From: Paratinospora sagittata
Lineage: Eukaryota > Streptophyta > Magnoliopsida > Ranunculales > Menispermaceae
Assembly: GCA_035771175.1 (NCBI GenBank)
Contig: JAYMFD010001095.1
Location: 519,001-583,000 of the forward strand
Direction of reading: 5' to 3'
DNA length: 64,000 nt
A program made the position numbers and the translations under genes. Shown one piece after another: positions 34,683-46,637 of this stretch. Below the pieces are notes generated by a model that saw nothing but the letters and a program-made list of their open reading frames with translations, was not told the origin of the DNA and made no database searches. Each line of letters starts with the position of its first letter. Position 1 is the first letter of the stretch.

Positions 34683-35995
34683 ATGGCTTCTTCAACTTCA
34701 ATTTCGCTTTCATTTTCTTCAATCTTCCTTGTTCTCGTCTTCTCCTCCACTCTTGCTCATGCTGTTGTTCCTCCTTCCAAGACCTTCAAATTCATAAACC
34801 AAGGTGAATTCGGTGACTACGTCACAGAATACGGTGCTAGCTACCGTCTCTCAGATGTTGCCACCTTCCCTTTCCAACTTTGCTTCTACAACACCACTCC
34901 TACTGCCTTCACCCTTGGCTTACGAATGGGACACCCTCGTTCCGAGTCCACCTTAAGGTGGGTTTGGGAAGCAAACCGCGGCAACCCAGTTCGCGAAAAC
35001 GCCACTCTTACCTTCGGTAGCGACGGCAATCTAGTCCTCGCCGACGCCGATGGCCGCCTTGTTTGGCAAACTGGCACTGCTAACAAGGGAGTTGTGGATC
35101 TTAAGCTTCTATCTAATGGAACTTGGTTCTTGTTGATGCTAGAGGCCGGTTTGTTTGGCAGAGCTTCAGCTACCCTACAGACACTCTTTTTGTAGGCCAA
35201 GCATTGCGCCTTAATGGCCCTAACAAGCTTGTAAGCCGTGTATCCGACGTCGATGGCTCCGAAGGACGTTATAGCTTTGTTCTGGAGCAGAAGAGATTGG
35301 CTCTGTACCTTAAGAGCAAGAACTCCCCAAAACCTTTGCTCTATTACACAACTGAAGAGGTTGTTGGTGGGTCATTGACACAAGTGGTTTTCAACAGTGC
35401 TCCCGAGACAAATGCTAACTATGAGATAAGTTACGATTTGTTCGTCGACAATAAGCCATCTGGGTCTTTGATCTTGGCCAGTCCCAAGTACAACAGCAGC
35501 TTATCGATTCTTCGATTGGGCTCAGATGGAAATCTTAAAGTTTACACTTATAATGCCAAGGTGGATATCGGTGCATGGGAGGTGACCTACACTTTGTTTA
35601 ACAGGAATGGGAGGGAAACTGAGTGTAGGTTGCCTTCAAGATGTGGGTCATTAGGGGTTTGTGAGAATGATCAGTGTGTTGCTTGCCCTAGGCCACAGGG
35701 GTTTGTGGGATGGAGCAGAACTTGTGAGCCTCCAAGACTTCCACCATGCAGGGCTAATGGAGCTAATGTGAATTACTACAAGGTGGTGGGTGTTGAGCAT
35801 TTCACAAATGGGGTTACAGAGGGTGAAGGGCCAATTAATGTGGTTGAGTGTAGGTCAAGGTGTGATAAGGACTGTGGCTGCTTAGGGTTCTTCTACAGGG
35901 AAGAGTCATCCAAGTGCTTGTTGGTTCCTGAATTGGGCACTCTCACTAAAGTCCCTAATGCTGCTCATGTGGCTTACATCAAGAAAACCAAGTAG
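34683..35995 (+). pseudogene. EP1-like secreted bulb-lectin/PAN glycoprotein, one-base deletion (EP1-ii)
   Basis: A family member of normal length (about 437 codons) apart from one missing base near 35118, within the codons for SNGNLVL. Translation from ATG 34683 goes out of frame there and stops at about 35195. The correct frame resumes by 35123 and runs to TAG at 35993-35995. Domains: signal peptide ~1-27 (hydrophobic FSSIFLVLVFSSTLAHA), bulb-type lectin repeats ~65-180 (GSDGNLVLADADGRLVWQT), a Cys-rich EGF-like stretch (CGSLGVCENDQC) and a PAN/apple-like C-terminus (CDKDCGCLGFFYRE). There is no transmembrane segment or kinase after PAN, so this is a soluble cell-wall/apoplast protein, not a receptor kinase. 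Introns are absent, as usual in this family. AATAAA-like signals follow at about 36148. It could be a recent pseudogene or an assembly error. Confidence 0.88.
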
Positions 35996-36236
35996 ATTTA
36001 ATTTCCTAGATTTGTTTGTCTGCTATATCTATTGATGTCAAGATCTGTATGAATAATTGCAAACTTGCAAGTAGCTAGGGCTTTTGTAATTTTGTTGGAA
36101 GTTATGAAGAGTTTTGTCTCTTCCTCATATTAAACACTGTATTCGGAATAAATAAATATATTTGTATTGTTTCTTATAGAACACTTGCTATCTTCGCCAT
36201 GAAATACCATGTCTTGATCATTTTAGTAATAATAAC
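35996..36236 (+). other. EP1-ii 3' flank up to the CACTA insertion
   Basis: Contains the 3' UTR shared with EP1-iii (attgatgtcaag, ataattgcaaa, gttatgaagagttttgtctc) and an aataaataaata polyadenylation-type run at 36148-36162. The CACTA terminus follows at 36237, 242 bp after the stop codon. Confidence 0.75.
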
Positions 36237-36660
36237 CACTACAAGAGAATTGCCCTATAAGGACGTTTCAAAAAGTCCTAGAAGTATACTTCTAGAACGT
36301 TTTTCAATTCAACCTCCTAAAAAGAGAAATTTGTTTATGACGTTTTTTGTGACATTTGCAAAACCTTCCTTATACACATGTTAAGGACGTTTTACAAAGT
36401 CGTTATTGTTAGATATTATAAAATTCTTCACCTATTATGACGTTTACAAAATGTCGTTAATACGTATATGAGGACGTTTTTGCAAATGTCCTCGAAACAA
36501 GGGTTAAAAACAATTTAATAATATGACGTTTTAAAAACGTCCTTAAAATTGGTATAATGACATTTTACAAACGTCCTCGTATGATAAGGGTTAAAGAAAA
36601 TTAGTAATTATGACGTTTTATAAACGTCGTAGTATGTTACATTTTAAGACATTTCTGCTA
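36237..36660 (+). repeat. Left CACTA terminus and subterminal repeats
   Basis: After the TIR, about nine imperfect inverted units of the form ggacgttt(n)aaacgtcc lie at 36262-36650 (for example atgacgttttaaaaacgtcc at 36522). These arrays are transposase-binding sites in studied CACTA elements; here that role is inferred. Confidence 0.85.
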
Positions 36661-37960
36661 ATTGTTATTAAACTGTCTCACATATATGTATGTAAGAAAC
36701 CAAATCTCAGAAGAATACTTTATTTGGTATGACATTTTCTTCTAACATAATATAAAAATGCAAATAATAAATAAACAATATAATAATTTATAATAAAATC
36801 ATCTCATTTCATCAATAATAGAGCATTTAACAAAGTATTGATTAATACATTCATAAACCTACAATAATGTTTAACAAACTATATAATCTTCATTGCCAAC
36901 AAGTTACAAGTACTTTCACGCCCTCTTTGCACCCATAAAACCTACATGTAAAATGGAAAATACATAAGCCAATTGAAAAAGGATAATAAACAAATTAATA
37001 AAAAAAAATATTTGACAAGGGAAAATGGATTTCGAGTATGAATATAATTGAGAAAAGGACTAGAAAATTTCAACAGTCTCTTCTAATTTTTTGACGGCTA
37101 AAAACTTCAAACCAGTAAAGTACTTGTCATATTCACTTTCAAATATTTGAATCACTCCCCACTACATCAAAATATATTCAAATGTCTAAATACAACTCAA
37201 ATTTCTCTGCCAATTTGATTTCAAAATGGTAGATTGTTTAAGTCAATAATTAATTAAAATTTTAAGGTAATTCATACTTACAAGCTTGATAAGAAGATTG
37301 TGATCTTCAACACAAAGAGTCAAGTCTTCGTTCCATTTAGGATTCAATTTCCTTTTCAAAAACCTATTATATACGCTCTGTAACATGTAAATCAATTTAA
37401 ATGGCAACATTAAAGAACATCTTATCTAATTAGCAACATTAAAGAACATCTTATCAAGAACAAGCAAAAAATAATTTATGAATATTCGTTCTTTGAATAT
37501 TAACTAAGGAGCACAAGACTACTAACTATTCTCATGACATTAGATGATGAAGACAATAGAGAAACATGGTTAACACACCTATAAACAATAGAAGGCTTTA
37601 TGGGCATGCTCTTTATTGTAAGAATAGAGATTAGACAAAAATAGCATATAATTATGAACTCAAACTTGAGAAAATAAATTGAAGACTTGCAAACTAGCTA
37701 GCATTGCATGATGAACCAAATAAATGGAACTAGCTCATAAAGAAAATTTATATGTCTTATATCCTAAATGCAAAACATAGTTTGTACTAGTCCATTAAAA
37801 CAATGGAAGGCTTTATGGGCACTACTCTTTTCGTTGTAAGAATAGAGATTAGACAAAAATAGTATATTAACTAATTTAAAAGGCATAGCCCTTAATAATC
37901 TAAGAGACTCATTGCCCTAAAGACAAACCTAAGATCAAAAATATAAAGTGAAATAGACCC
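36661..37960. other. CACTA interior, left part
   Basis: Very AT-rich, no gene recognised. A ~65-bp segment (ggctttatgggca..gtaagaatagagattagac) occurs twice, at about 37590 and 37808, as a diverged direct repeat. Confidence 0.6.
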
Positions 37961-39437
37961 CATAACACCCAGGTTTTCAAAACTTAAAATTTTGTAAAAT
38001 AATGAATATTTTGATTTTACATAAAAATATCACTGAAAATCGAGATGTTACACGTATCCGTCTATCTTAACCCATAATCATTATATAGATAGTAAAATTT
38101 ACAAAACTATGAGTTTATATTCTTCCAACCAACTTATTGGTTAAGATAAAGGAATACCTTTAATTCTTCATACAATCTTTATCTTTATACGAGGGTACTT
38201 GCCCTTGTCCATCCATTATGGACACAACATTAAAATACAATCATCAAATAGAATTAATGAATTCTATTCCAAGGCATTCACACGTGAAATAAATCACAGG
38301 GTCTTTACTGACCGTAATAATATTCATTGAATTTCAATTATCAATACAATTCGTTTAAATAATAAACCTTTAAAAATTAAATAGAATATTCAGTCTTATC
38401 ATCACAATACTAATTAATTACCCACCCCTACTACTTTAGACTATGTCACAAACTTGCGATTTTTATTCTCCTAAGGACCTGCATATGAAAAATAAGGGTG
38501 AGCTTGAGAGCCCAGTGGGTCATCTAAACAATTTCACAATATTTTATTATGATACATACACAAGAACATTACAAACAAGTTTCACACATTAATTGTTGCA
38601 ACATTAGATTGTTTGAGTCGAGAATTTCATCACGTTCTAAATTACGTACCATTTAGGAAAATCAAACTCAGGGTGGCACAGCCCAAAAATTAGAACATTG
38701 GTGATATTCCTTAAAATAACTACCCCATATGTGTGATTCTTATCTTAATCGTGTTCTTTAGTGATGTCACGCCATACGTACGGTATAAGCACGATATTAA
38801 GTGCATTCATAAAACATATTCAACTCCACTACACATGGTATCATGTCACCAAAATCAATTATAATAGTGTTCACGCATTCACTATGCCAATATTCCAAAT
38901 CATACATTTCATTATCAGGCATTATAATTTATAAATTAATTCAACTACCACATGAATTTCATGCATCCAATTATCATTTGATCAGAATAAAAATCATGTT
39001 AACACACATATCATCATGGTTAAACAATCACAATATTGCATACATATAATCATGTACAATAGGCATGCATAAGCAATCTAATAATACTATGGACCTAATT
39101 AATTTAACATTTCTATCTATATATCAAATAAAATATTATGAAGGCCTAGAATCATCCCCACCTTAATCGCTCAATTCCAAATGTGTTGAGATTGATTCAT
39201 CGTCGTTGGGCGTTATCAACTTATCCACGCATAAATCACACGTTAATCACTTGTTTTGTATTATATTATATTAATATAATGTGCATACATGTCTATGTTG
39301 TATGGTGGTGGTCACATTATATATATAATATAACTTAGTTAATAAACTTTCACCTGATATAATATGATGATCTAGATAGTAAAAATGTAAAATATGATAT
39401 ACCATAATCTAATATATTATATGCGGTATTGTTTGTA

Positions 39438-39479
<42 letters not shown>

Positions 39480-39480
39480 A

Positions 39481-39902
39481 CATCTTGGTTGTTTAAAAAA
39501 ATAATAACACTTGAGTTGCAATGTTTAAAAAAAATACTTGGTTAAAAAAAATGTATGACACATATAAATATATTATATAACATCTTGATTGCTTAAAAAA
39601 TAATAACACTTGAGTTGCAATGTTTAAAAAAATATAATAACACTTGGTTAAAAAAAATGTATGATACATATAAATATATTATATAACATCTTGATTGCTT
39701 AAAAAAAATAATAACACTTGAGTTGCAATGTTTAAAAAATAATAATAACACTTGGTTAAAAAAAAATGTATGATACATATAAATATATTATATAACATCT
39801 TGATTGCTAAAAATATAATAACACTTGAGTTGCAATGTTTAAAAAATAATAATAACACTTGGTCAAAAAAAATGTATGATACATATAAATATATTATATA
39901 AC
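39481..39902 (-). repeat. VNTR of four ~105-bp units in solo LTR D
   Basis: Same unit as in C' (aacacttgagttgcaatgtt), four copies versus three. The repeat probably expands by unequal exchange or slippage within the LTR. Confidence 0.85.
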
Positions 39903-40373
39903 CTGTTGGTTGATTAAAAGAAAAGAAAAATAAATAAATAAATAAAATAAAATACACTCGAGTTGCAGGATGGAAGGAAGAAAACAGGGGAGAGAGAGAA
40001 AAGGGAAAGAAAAGAGGATGGGGAAAAGGAGAAGAAGAATAAGAAGATAGTGAGGGCGAGGGGACGAGGGATCGAGAGAGCAGTGACGGATGGCAGAGAA
40101 GAGAGAGAGCGGCGGCGAGATCAAGGAATGGCGGAGAAGAGAAGAGAGGGCAGCGTCGGCGAGATCCGTGGCAGAGAAGAGAGAGAGAAAGGGCGGTGGC
40201 AAGATGAGGAGCAACGCCGAGATGGGTCTCAGGTTTTGAGCAGAGGGTTGAGAGTGGAACCTGCGAGAGCGAGGGAGCAGAGGCGGTAATGAGTTGCAGC
40301 GGCAAGATGAGAAGGGAGAGAGAGAGTGCGCTGGTTTTAGAGAGACAGAGAGACGCGATTTCAGCCAATATGT

Positions 40374-40490
40374 CAGCGAGATTTCCGGTGAGATCTCGGC
40401 GAGATTCCAGGCGACATGTCGGGCGAGATGTAGGCGAGATCTCGGCGAGATTCCAGGCGACATGTCGGCGAGATGTCGGTGTGATTTCGG
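40374..40490 (-). repeat. CG-rich minisatellite in LTR D
   Basis: Iterates gcgagatttccgg/gcgacatgtcgg/gcgagatctcgg motifs. It is the counterpart of 43290-43392 in the 5' LTR of element C, with different unit order and number. Confidence 0.75.
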
Positions 40491-40520
40491 GATCATGTTT
40501 GAAATCTTTTTTTTTTTCTT

Positions 40521-42966
40521 TTTTCTTTTTTTTTAAGCATTTTTGTTTGTTGAATCTGTGTTTTCTGAAGATAGTAGAGCTTCTTTTGGATTTGGTTATT
40601 TTAATGATTTGTTAGTAGTTGAGGTTTTCTATTTTGTTATAATTCTGGATTTTTTTATGATTGTTACAGATCTTGTGGGCTTGAAGGGTGAATTAACGAC
40701 CAAACTGAGCCTGAGCAACGAGTTTTGGGATGATTTTTCTTTCTTATTCTATGTCCAGGTTGATCTTTTATTTTTTTTTGTGTTCGGTTTCTAAATTGAT
40801 ATTTCAGTCCTTGAATACATTGCAAGGAGAAAGGGTTCAATTGAGAAGTGCACTTAATTTGAATGTGTTCTTAGAACTGATTTTTTTTTTTGATAATTCC
40901 AAATTCCATTTACAAGTCGCACGAAGTCTGTTTGATAAAATGTCGTTTCAAAAAGATATTTGAATTAAGATATGTGACTTCGAGTTGATACTCCTGTTTC
41001 AATTCCAAACAATTCCATTTGCAAGTTGCACGAGATATATTTGATAAAATGTCTCAAAGGCATTGATTTGAATTAATGCCTCCTTTCTTTGTCATTAATG
41101 TTAGCTTGGCTTTTTCAGGGGGTTACGGACCCTTTACTTGTCCCATTCTAATTTAAGACTTGAGACAACCTTGACCTTAATTAACTTGCTAGAATCAAAA
41201 GGACCCACTAAACCACCCATCTTCTAAACCAAAATAATGAACCTAATCAACCAGTCAGTTCGGCATTTTATCAAACATCAAGTAGGCACCATCATCATCG
41301 CCAGCAACAACAAATTTAACTAACATTACAAATCTTAAAACCATGTGTCCATTTATATGTATGTAAAATCACTACATATATCTCATACATTTACGACCTT
41401 AATCATCAAATATAACACAACCAAGAACAACTAAAATAAGTTTTAGAACACTTTTAATACACTTTCGAAACTCAATAAAGTTTCCACACAAAATTAAAAA
41501 CCTAAAACCTAACTACTTTAGAAAGCTACCTGCCAAAACTCTAAAACATGTATTTTTGAAACCAAAGACTAAACTCAAAACATAAAGTTAAATTAAAATT
41601 TGAAACTTGTAACAACTTAATTAAACACCTAATCAATAAAGCTTAAGCTTTAGACCATAAATCTCACAGCTTCTTCCCATTAAGAAAAACTACATAACCC
41701 ATAAATGAAAAAACTATAAATAGAAACATTAAGCTTTACACCTCTTTGACATATTTCTTCAAACATCTTGAGTGCATCTAGGTTAAGAAGGTGAGTTCAT
41801 CCTTAATGGATGGGTCTCTTAAAACAATCTCACAACTTCTTCCCATTAAAAAAAACTACATAACCCATAAATCAAAAAGCTATAAATGGGAACATCAAAC
41901 TTTATACCTCTTTGACACATTTCTTCTAACACCTTGAGTGCATCTCAATTAAGAAGGTGGGTTCATCCTTAATGGATGGGTCTCTTAAATTACAAATTAC
42001 AATAAGTTATCACAAAATTGAGTCTAAGAACACGTTTAACATAAAGATTTAGTATTAACTAAAGACATAACTCAAAAGCTCTCACCTAAATAAACAGTAC
42101 ATACCAATGCCCTTGAATCCAAATGAAGAATGGTGCAACTTGATCAACAATTAAATTCTCCAACCAACAATTTAGAAACTAGACTAATTAAAGAACCTAC
42201 ACTGCACTCAAAAGAAACAAATATAACTTAATTCAACTACTAAATTGTTAAAAAAATTGTGCATATGAGTAAAAAAAATCTTATTCCACATAAACTACTA
42301 TAACAAACTTCATTGCACTTGAAAACATTTTATTCATATATCTTCCAGTAAATATTTTGTTCTCAAGAAAAAAAAAAAAAAAAAGAAGTTGAATGCATCA
42401 ACCACACTATAAAAAACACTCAAATACTTCTCCTTTTATTAAAAACTCTCGCTCTTCAGATATTTCTTGCAATGAAGAAGAAACTAATCTTACCTCTCTG
42501 AATATTAGAATTCGAGGAATCAATCAAATGAAAAAAAAAAAAAAAAACCATAGAACAAGAAAAGATTTTCCTAGACAAGAAAAATGAAGTACTTGCTGGA
42601 GAAATGCCCAAACCAATGCCATATTCGTGCAAATTAATAACTACCCAAAAGAAATTCAATTTCATAACGTGATACCTTATAAAAAAAAAAAAATCAAAAC
42701 AATAGATTCCAACCAAAATAATAAACAACAAACAGAACAATGAGATCCATTTTCTAAAAAAAAAAAATCAACCCAATCAAGAAGAAAGAAAAAAAAAAAG
42801 AAATTAGTCCTACTCTTTGAAGATCATAAACTGAGAAATCAATCTATTATAAGGAAAATGTGACTAGCGGCCAACAATGGAAACATGAAAGAGTATGTGA
42901 AATGGGTACTTGCGTGCATCAAAATCAAGAGAAGGGTCCAACCCCGTTCCATACATCGAAGAAAAA
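40521..42966. other. CACTA interior, middle part
   Basis: AT-rich with poly-A tracts (42369-42384, 42532-42546). Besides the 166-bp tandem duplication at 41661, no gene or domain was recognised. Short frames here have no matching motifs and are rich in F, I and K. Confidence 0.55.
41661..41989 (+). repeat. 166-bp tandem duplication in CACTA interior
   Basis: Units start at 41661 and 41827 (atctcaca.cttcttcccatt) and both end at aatggatgggtctcttaaa. Similarity is about 88-90% by eye. Confidence 0.88.
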
Positions 42967-45891
42967 TGTAATACCGAGAGAAAATTGAATATGCACACCT
43001 TCTTAACCCAAAAATTCCCAGAGAAAGAAGTAATAACTTATGCAAAGATCTCAGTTTCCATATCTTAACATCTCCACATGAAAGAACCGAAATTCAAAAA
43101 TAATATATATATATATAATCGAAATTCATCAACTGGAAAATAAAATTACACCAAAACACGCAAAGCATCAAAATCAATAAAGGAAGACAAATAACATAAT
43201 TCAAGAGCAAAATATTGCACAAATAAAACGATTTCCAGATAAACAGTGTAATACCCAGAGAAAAAAAAAATGATTTCAAACAAGATCCGGAAATCTCGCC
43301 GAGATCTCGCCGACATGTCGCCTGAAACCTCGCCGACATGTCCCCTGAAACCTCGCCGACATGTCGCCTGAAACCTCGCCGAGATCTCGCCGAAAATCTT
43401 TCGCTCTCGCTCTCTCTAAAACCAAACGCGCGACTCTCTTCCTCTCGAAACCCTCTTCTATTCTCTCTTCCTTTCTTCCAGCGTACACCGCCACCGCCTT
43501 TCGCTTTCTTCTCTTCTCTTCCCATCTCGCCGCTCCAACCTCCGCCATTCGCCGCTGATCTCGCCGCCGCCCTCTCCTCCGCCACTGATCTTGCCGCTCT
43601 CTTTCTCTCTCTTCTCTTCTCCGATCTCTCGCCACGCCTCCCCTCCGATCTCTCTCCTCTGATCTCTCAATCTCTCGCTCCCGATCTCTTGAACTTCCGA
43701 TCTTTCGCTCTCAGTCTAAATCTCTCTTCTCTATCTTTCTCTCTATTTCCTCTGTTTTCCCACGCCACCAACACCACACTGATAACGCCTCATGCCTCAT
43801 TTCTTCTTCACTCATTATTCCATTTTTATGTATTTTTTTTTATAAAAACGTCCATTACCACATCACTTAACATTATATATTATATTCTTCTTCACTTCAT
43901 ATCACTTCATTTTAATAGTATATATTATATCCTTCTTCACTTCATTATTCTATTTATATATATATATATATAAATAAAAACGTCCAATATCACATATCAC
44001 TTCATTTTAATATTATATATTACACTTCTCAAACCCACCACACATTATATTATATTATATCATATTAACACATATTATATATTATATTATATATCACACT
44101 TTTTAAAACCACTACACATTATATATATATATATATATCATACATACAATATCACACATACAAGTGTATTTTATTATTTTATTATTTTTAAGCAACCAAA
44201 ATGTTGTATAATACATTTATGTGTATCATGCATTTTTAACCAAGTGTTATTATTTTTTTAAAGCAATCAAAATGTTATATAATATATATATATCATACAT
44301 ACAATACGTTATTATTATTATTTTTTAACCATTGCAACTCAATTATTTATTTTTAGCAATCAAGATATTATATAATATATTTATATGTATCATACATTTT
44401 TTTTACCAAGTGTTATTATTTTTTTTAGCAACCAAAATGTTATGTAATATATTTATATATATATATATCACATATTGTATTATATTATGTTATACCATAC
44501 ACATCATTATATCATATCACAAAGCACTATAATATGTTATTATATATATATATACTTAGTTTAAACATCCAACCACTATATATATATCTACACTCATAAT
44601 CGAGTAATTATATTAACAAACGTCATATACGTGTACAGGTTGATTACCACGCGCGACGAGGAATTTAAGTAATTTGGAATTTAGCGATTCAGGTGGGGAT
44701 GATTCTAGGCCTTCATAATATTTTATTTGATATATAGATAGGAATGTTAAATTAATTAGGTCCATAGTATTATTAGATTGCTTATGCATGCCTATTGTAC
44801 ATGATTATATGTATGCACTGTTGTGATTGTTTAACCATAATGATATGTGTGTTAACATGATTTTTATTCTGATCAAATGATAATTGGATGCATGAAATTC
44901 ATGTGGTAGTTGAATTCATTTATAAATTATAATGCCTGATAATGAAATGTATGATTTGGAATATTGGCATAGTAAATGCGTGAACACTATTATAATTGAT
45001 TTTGTAACATGATACCATGTGTAGTGGAGTTGAATATATTTTATGAATGCACTTAATATCGTGCTTATACCGTACGTATGACGTGATATCACTAAAGAAC
45101 ATGATTAAGATAAGAATCACACATATGGGGCAGTTATTCTAAGGAATATCGCCAATGTTCCAATTTTTTTTTGGGCTGTGCCACCCTGAGTTTGATTTTC
45201 TAACGGTACGTGATTTGGAACGTGATGAAATTATCGACTCAAACAATCTAATGTTGCAACGATTAATGTGTGAAACTTGTTTGTAATGTTCTTGTGTATG
45301 TATCACAATAAAATATTGTGAATTGTTTAGATGACCCACTGGGCTTTCAAGCTCACCCCTATTTTTTTTTTGCAAGTACTTAAGAGAATAAAATTGCGAG
45401 TCGTGACATAGTTCAGAGTAGTAGGGGTGGGTTAATTAATTAGTATTATGAGACTGAATATTTTTATTTAATTTTTAAGGGTTTATTATTTAAACGAATT
45501 GTATTGATAATTGAAATTCAATGAATATTATTACGGTCAGTAAAGACCCTGTGATTTATTTCACGTGTGAATGCCTTGGAATAGAATTCATTAATTCCAT
45601 TGGATGATTGTATTTTAATGTTGTGTCCATAATGGATGGACAAGGGCAAGTACCCTCATGAAGATAAAGATTGTATGAAGAATTAAAGGTATTCCTTTAT
45701 CTTAACCAATAAGTTGGTTGGAAGAATATAAACTCATAGTTTTGCAAATTTTATTATTTATAAAATGGTTATGGGTTAAGATAGACGGATACGAGTAACG
45801 TCTCGATTTTCGGTGATATATATTTTTTATATATAATTAAAATATTCATTATTTCACTTGAAAATCAAGTTTTGAAAATCAGGGTGTTACA
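42967..45891 (+). repeat. 5' LTR of element C
   Basis: 2925 bp, tgtaataccgagag..gggtgttaca. A second copy of the terminal sequence tgtaatacccagag occurs inside at 43247. A CG-rich minisatellite is at 43290-43392, TA repeats at 44120-44138, and the LTR motif CACTGGGC..GCTCACCC at 45337-45359. Confidence 0.92.
43290..43392 (+). repeat. CG-rich minisatellite in 5' LTR of C
   Basis: Three units of ~23-25 bp (gacatgtcgcctgaaacctc) are flanked by gccgagatctcgcc. The 3' LTR has about one unit (51835-51860), so units were lost or gained after insertion. Confidence 0.8.
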
Positions 45892-45910
45892 GTTTGGTAT
45901 CAGAGCCTTA
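45892..45910 (+). other. Primer-binding site of element C
   Basis: tttggtatcagagcctta directly follows the 5' LTR; complementary to initiator tRNA-Met. Confidence 0.92.
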
Positions 45911-46637
45911 GGCTTCGGATCATGGGAAATGTTACAACAAATTTTGAGAAGTTTAGTATTTCTAAAGGTCACTTTATAACGTAAGATCGAGAATAAAAGT
46001 ACGGTGGGTCTAACAAACTCAAAGCTTTTAGGACATCGGTTAGAGACAAGAACTTGTATGAAAACTGTTTGGTTAGAATCTGAGATCAGGATGAATCTTT
46101 TATTCTTGGTTCCAAAGCAGTATGGGACATGGAGGAATTTAAGGGTATTTGAGGAGTCTTGATCTTGGAGACTAGCAGGCCATGTTTGGTGAGTGACTAA
46201 CAACTCTGGACGAGCTTGTATCGCTACGTTCAACTGGTATGGGACAGCTTGAACATAGAGGATACCTGGGGAAGCCTTAGTTGGTAGGACATTTGCGCAT
46301 TGTTCGGGTGTATTGAAGTTTCTGTGTGGAAGCTTATATCACCGGGCTAGAGTGGTATGGGACACTTGAATACGGAGGGTATAAGTGAAAGCTTGGGAAT
46401 TTTCTTTATACCATTGTTGTGGTGTATGTTGTTTGTTTGTTTGCTTGTCTTGTTTACATGTATCAAAACCAAATCCTGTACCCTGTGACAATCATGGATT
46501 GTCAAAATTTTATCAAACCTAGAAACTGAATCAATAGGATCATTTTATTTTCGAGAACTTAGAATTCTGAATCTAGAGTCACCCTAACCGGAAATAATTA
46601 TCTCCTGTAGTACTAAGGATGAGTTGCAATTTTATAG

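Larger units (their letters stand above)
37961..40520 (-). repeat. Solo LTR D of family C, degraded ends, inside the CACTA
   Basis: Collinear with the C' LTR. It begins cataacacccaggttttc (C' has tgtaacaccccggttttc, so the terminal dinucleotide is mutated) and ends at gtttgaaatctttttt, where the expected ctgggtattaca is replaced by a pyrimidine tract. It contains four VNTR units (39481-39902), a TA microsatellite at 39441-39472, the GA/CG block (39960-40490) and the LTR motif at 38496-38517. No internal region lies on either side, so it is a solo LTR or remnant. Confidence 0.88.

Noticed and set aside
36199..36384. Short frame over the left CACTA terminus
   Set aside because: It runs through the TIR and subterminal repeats; a chance frame.
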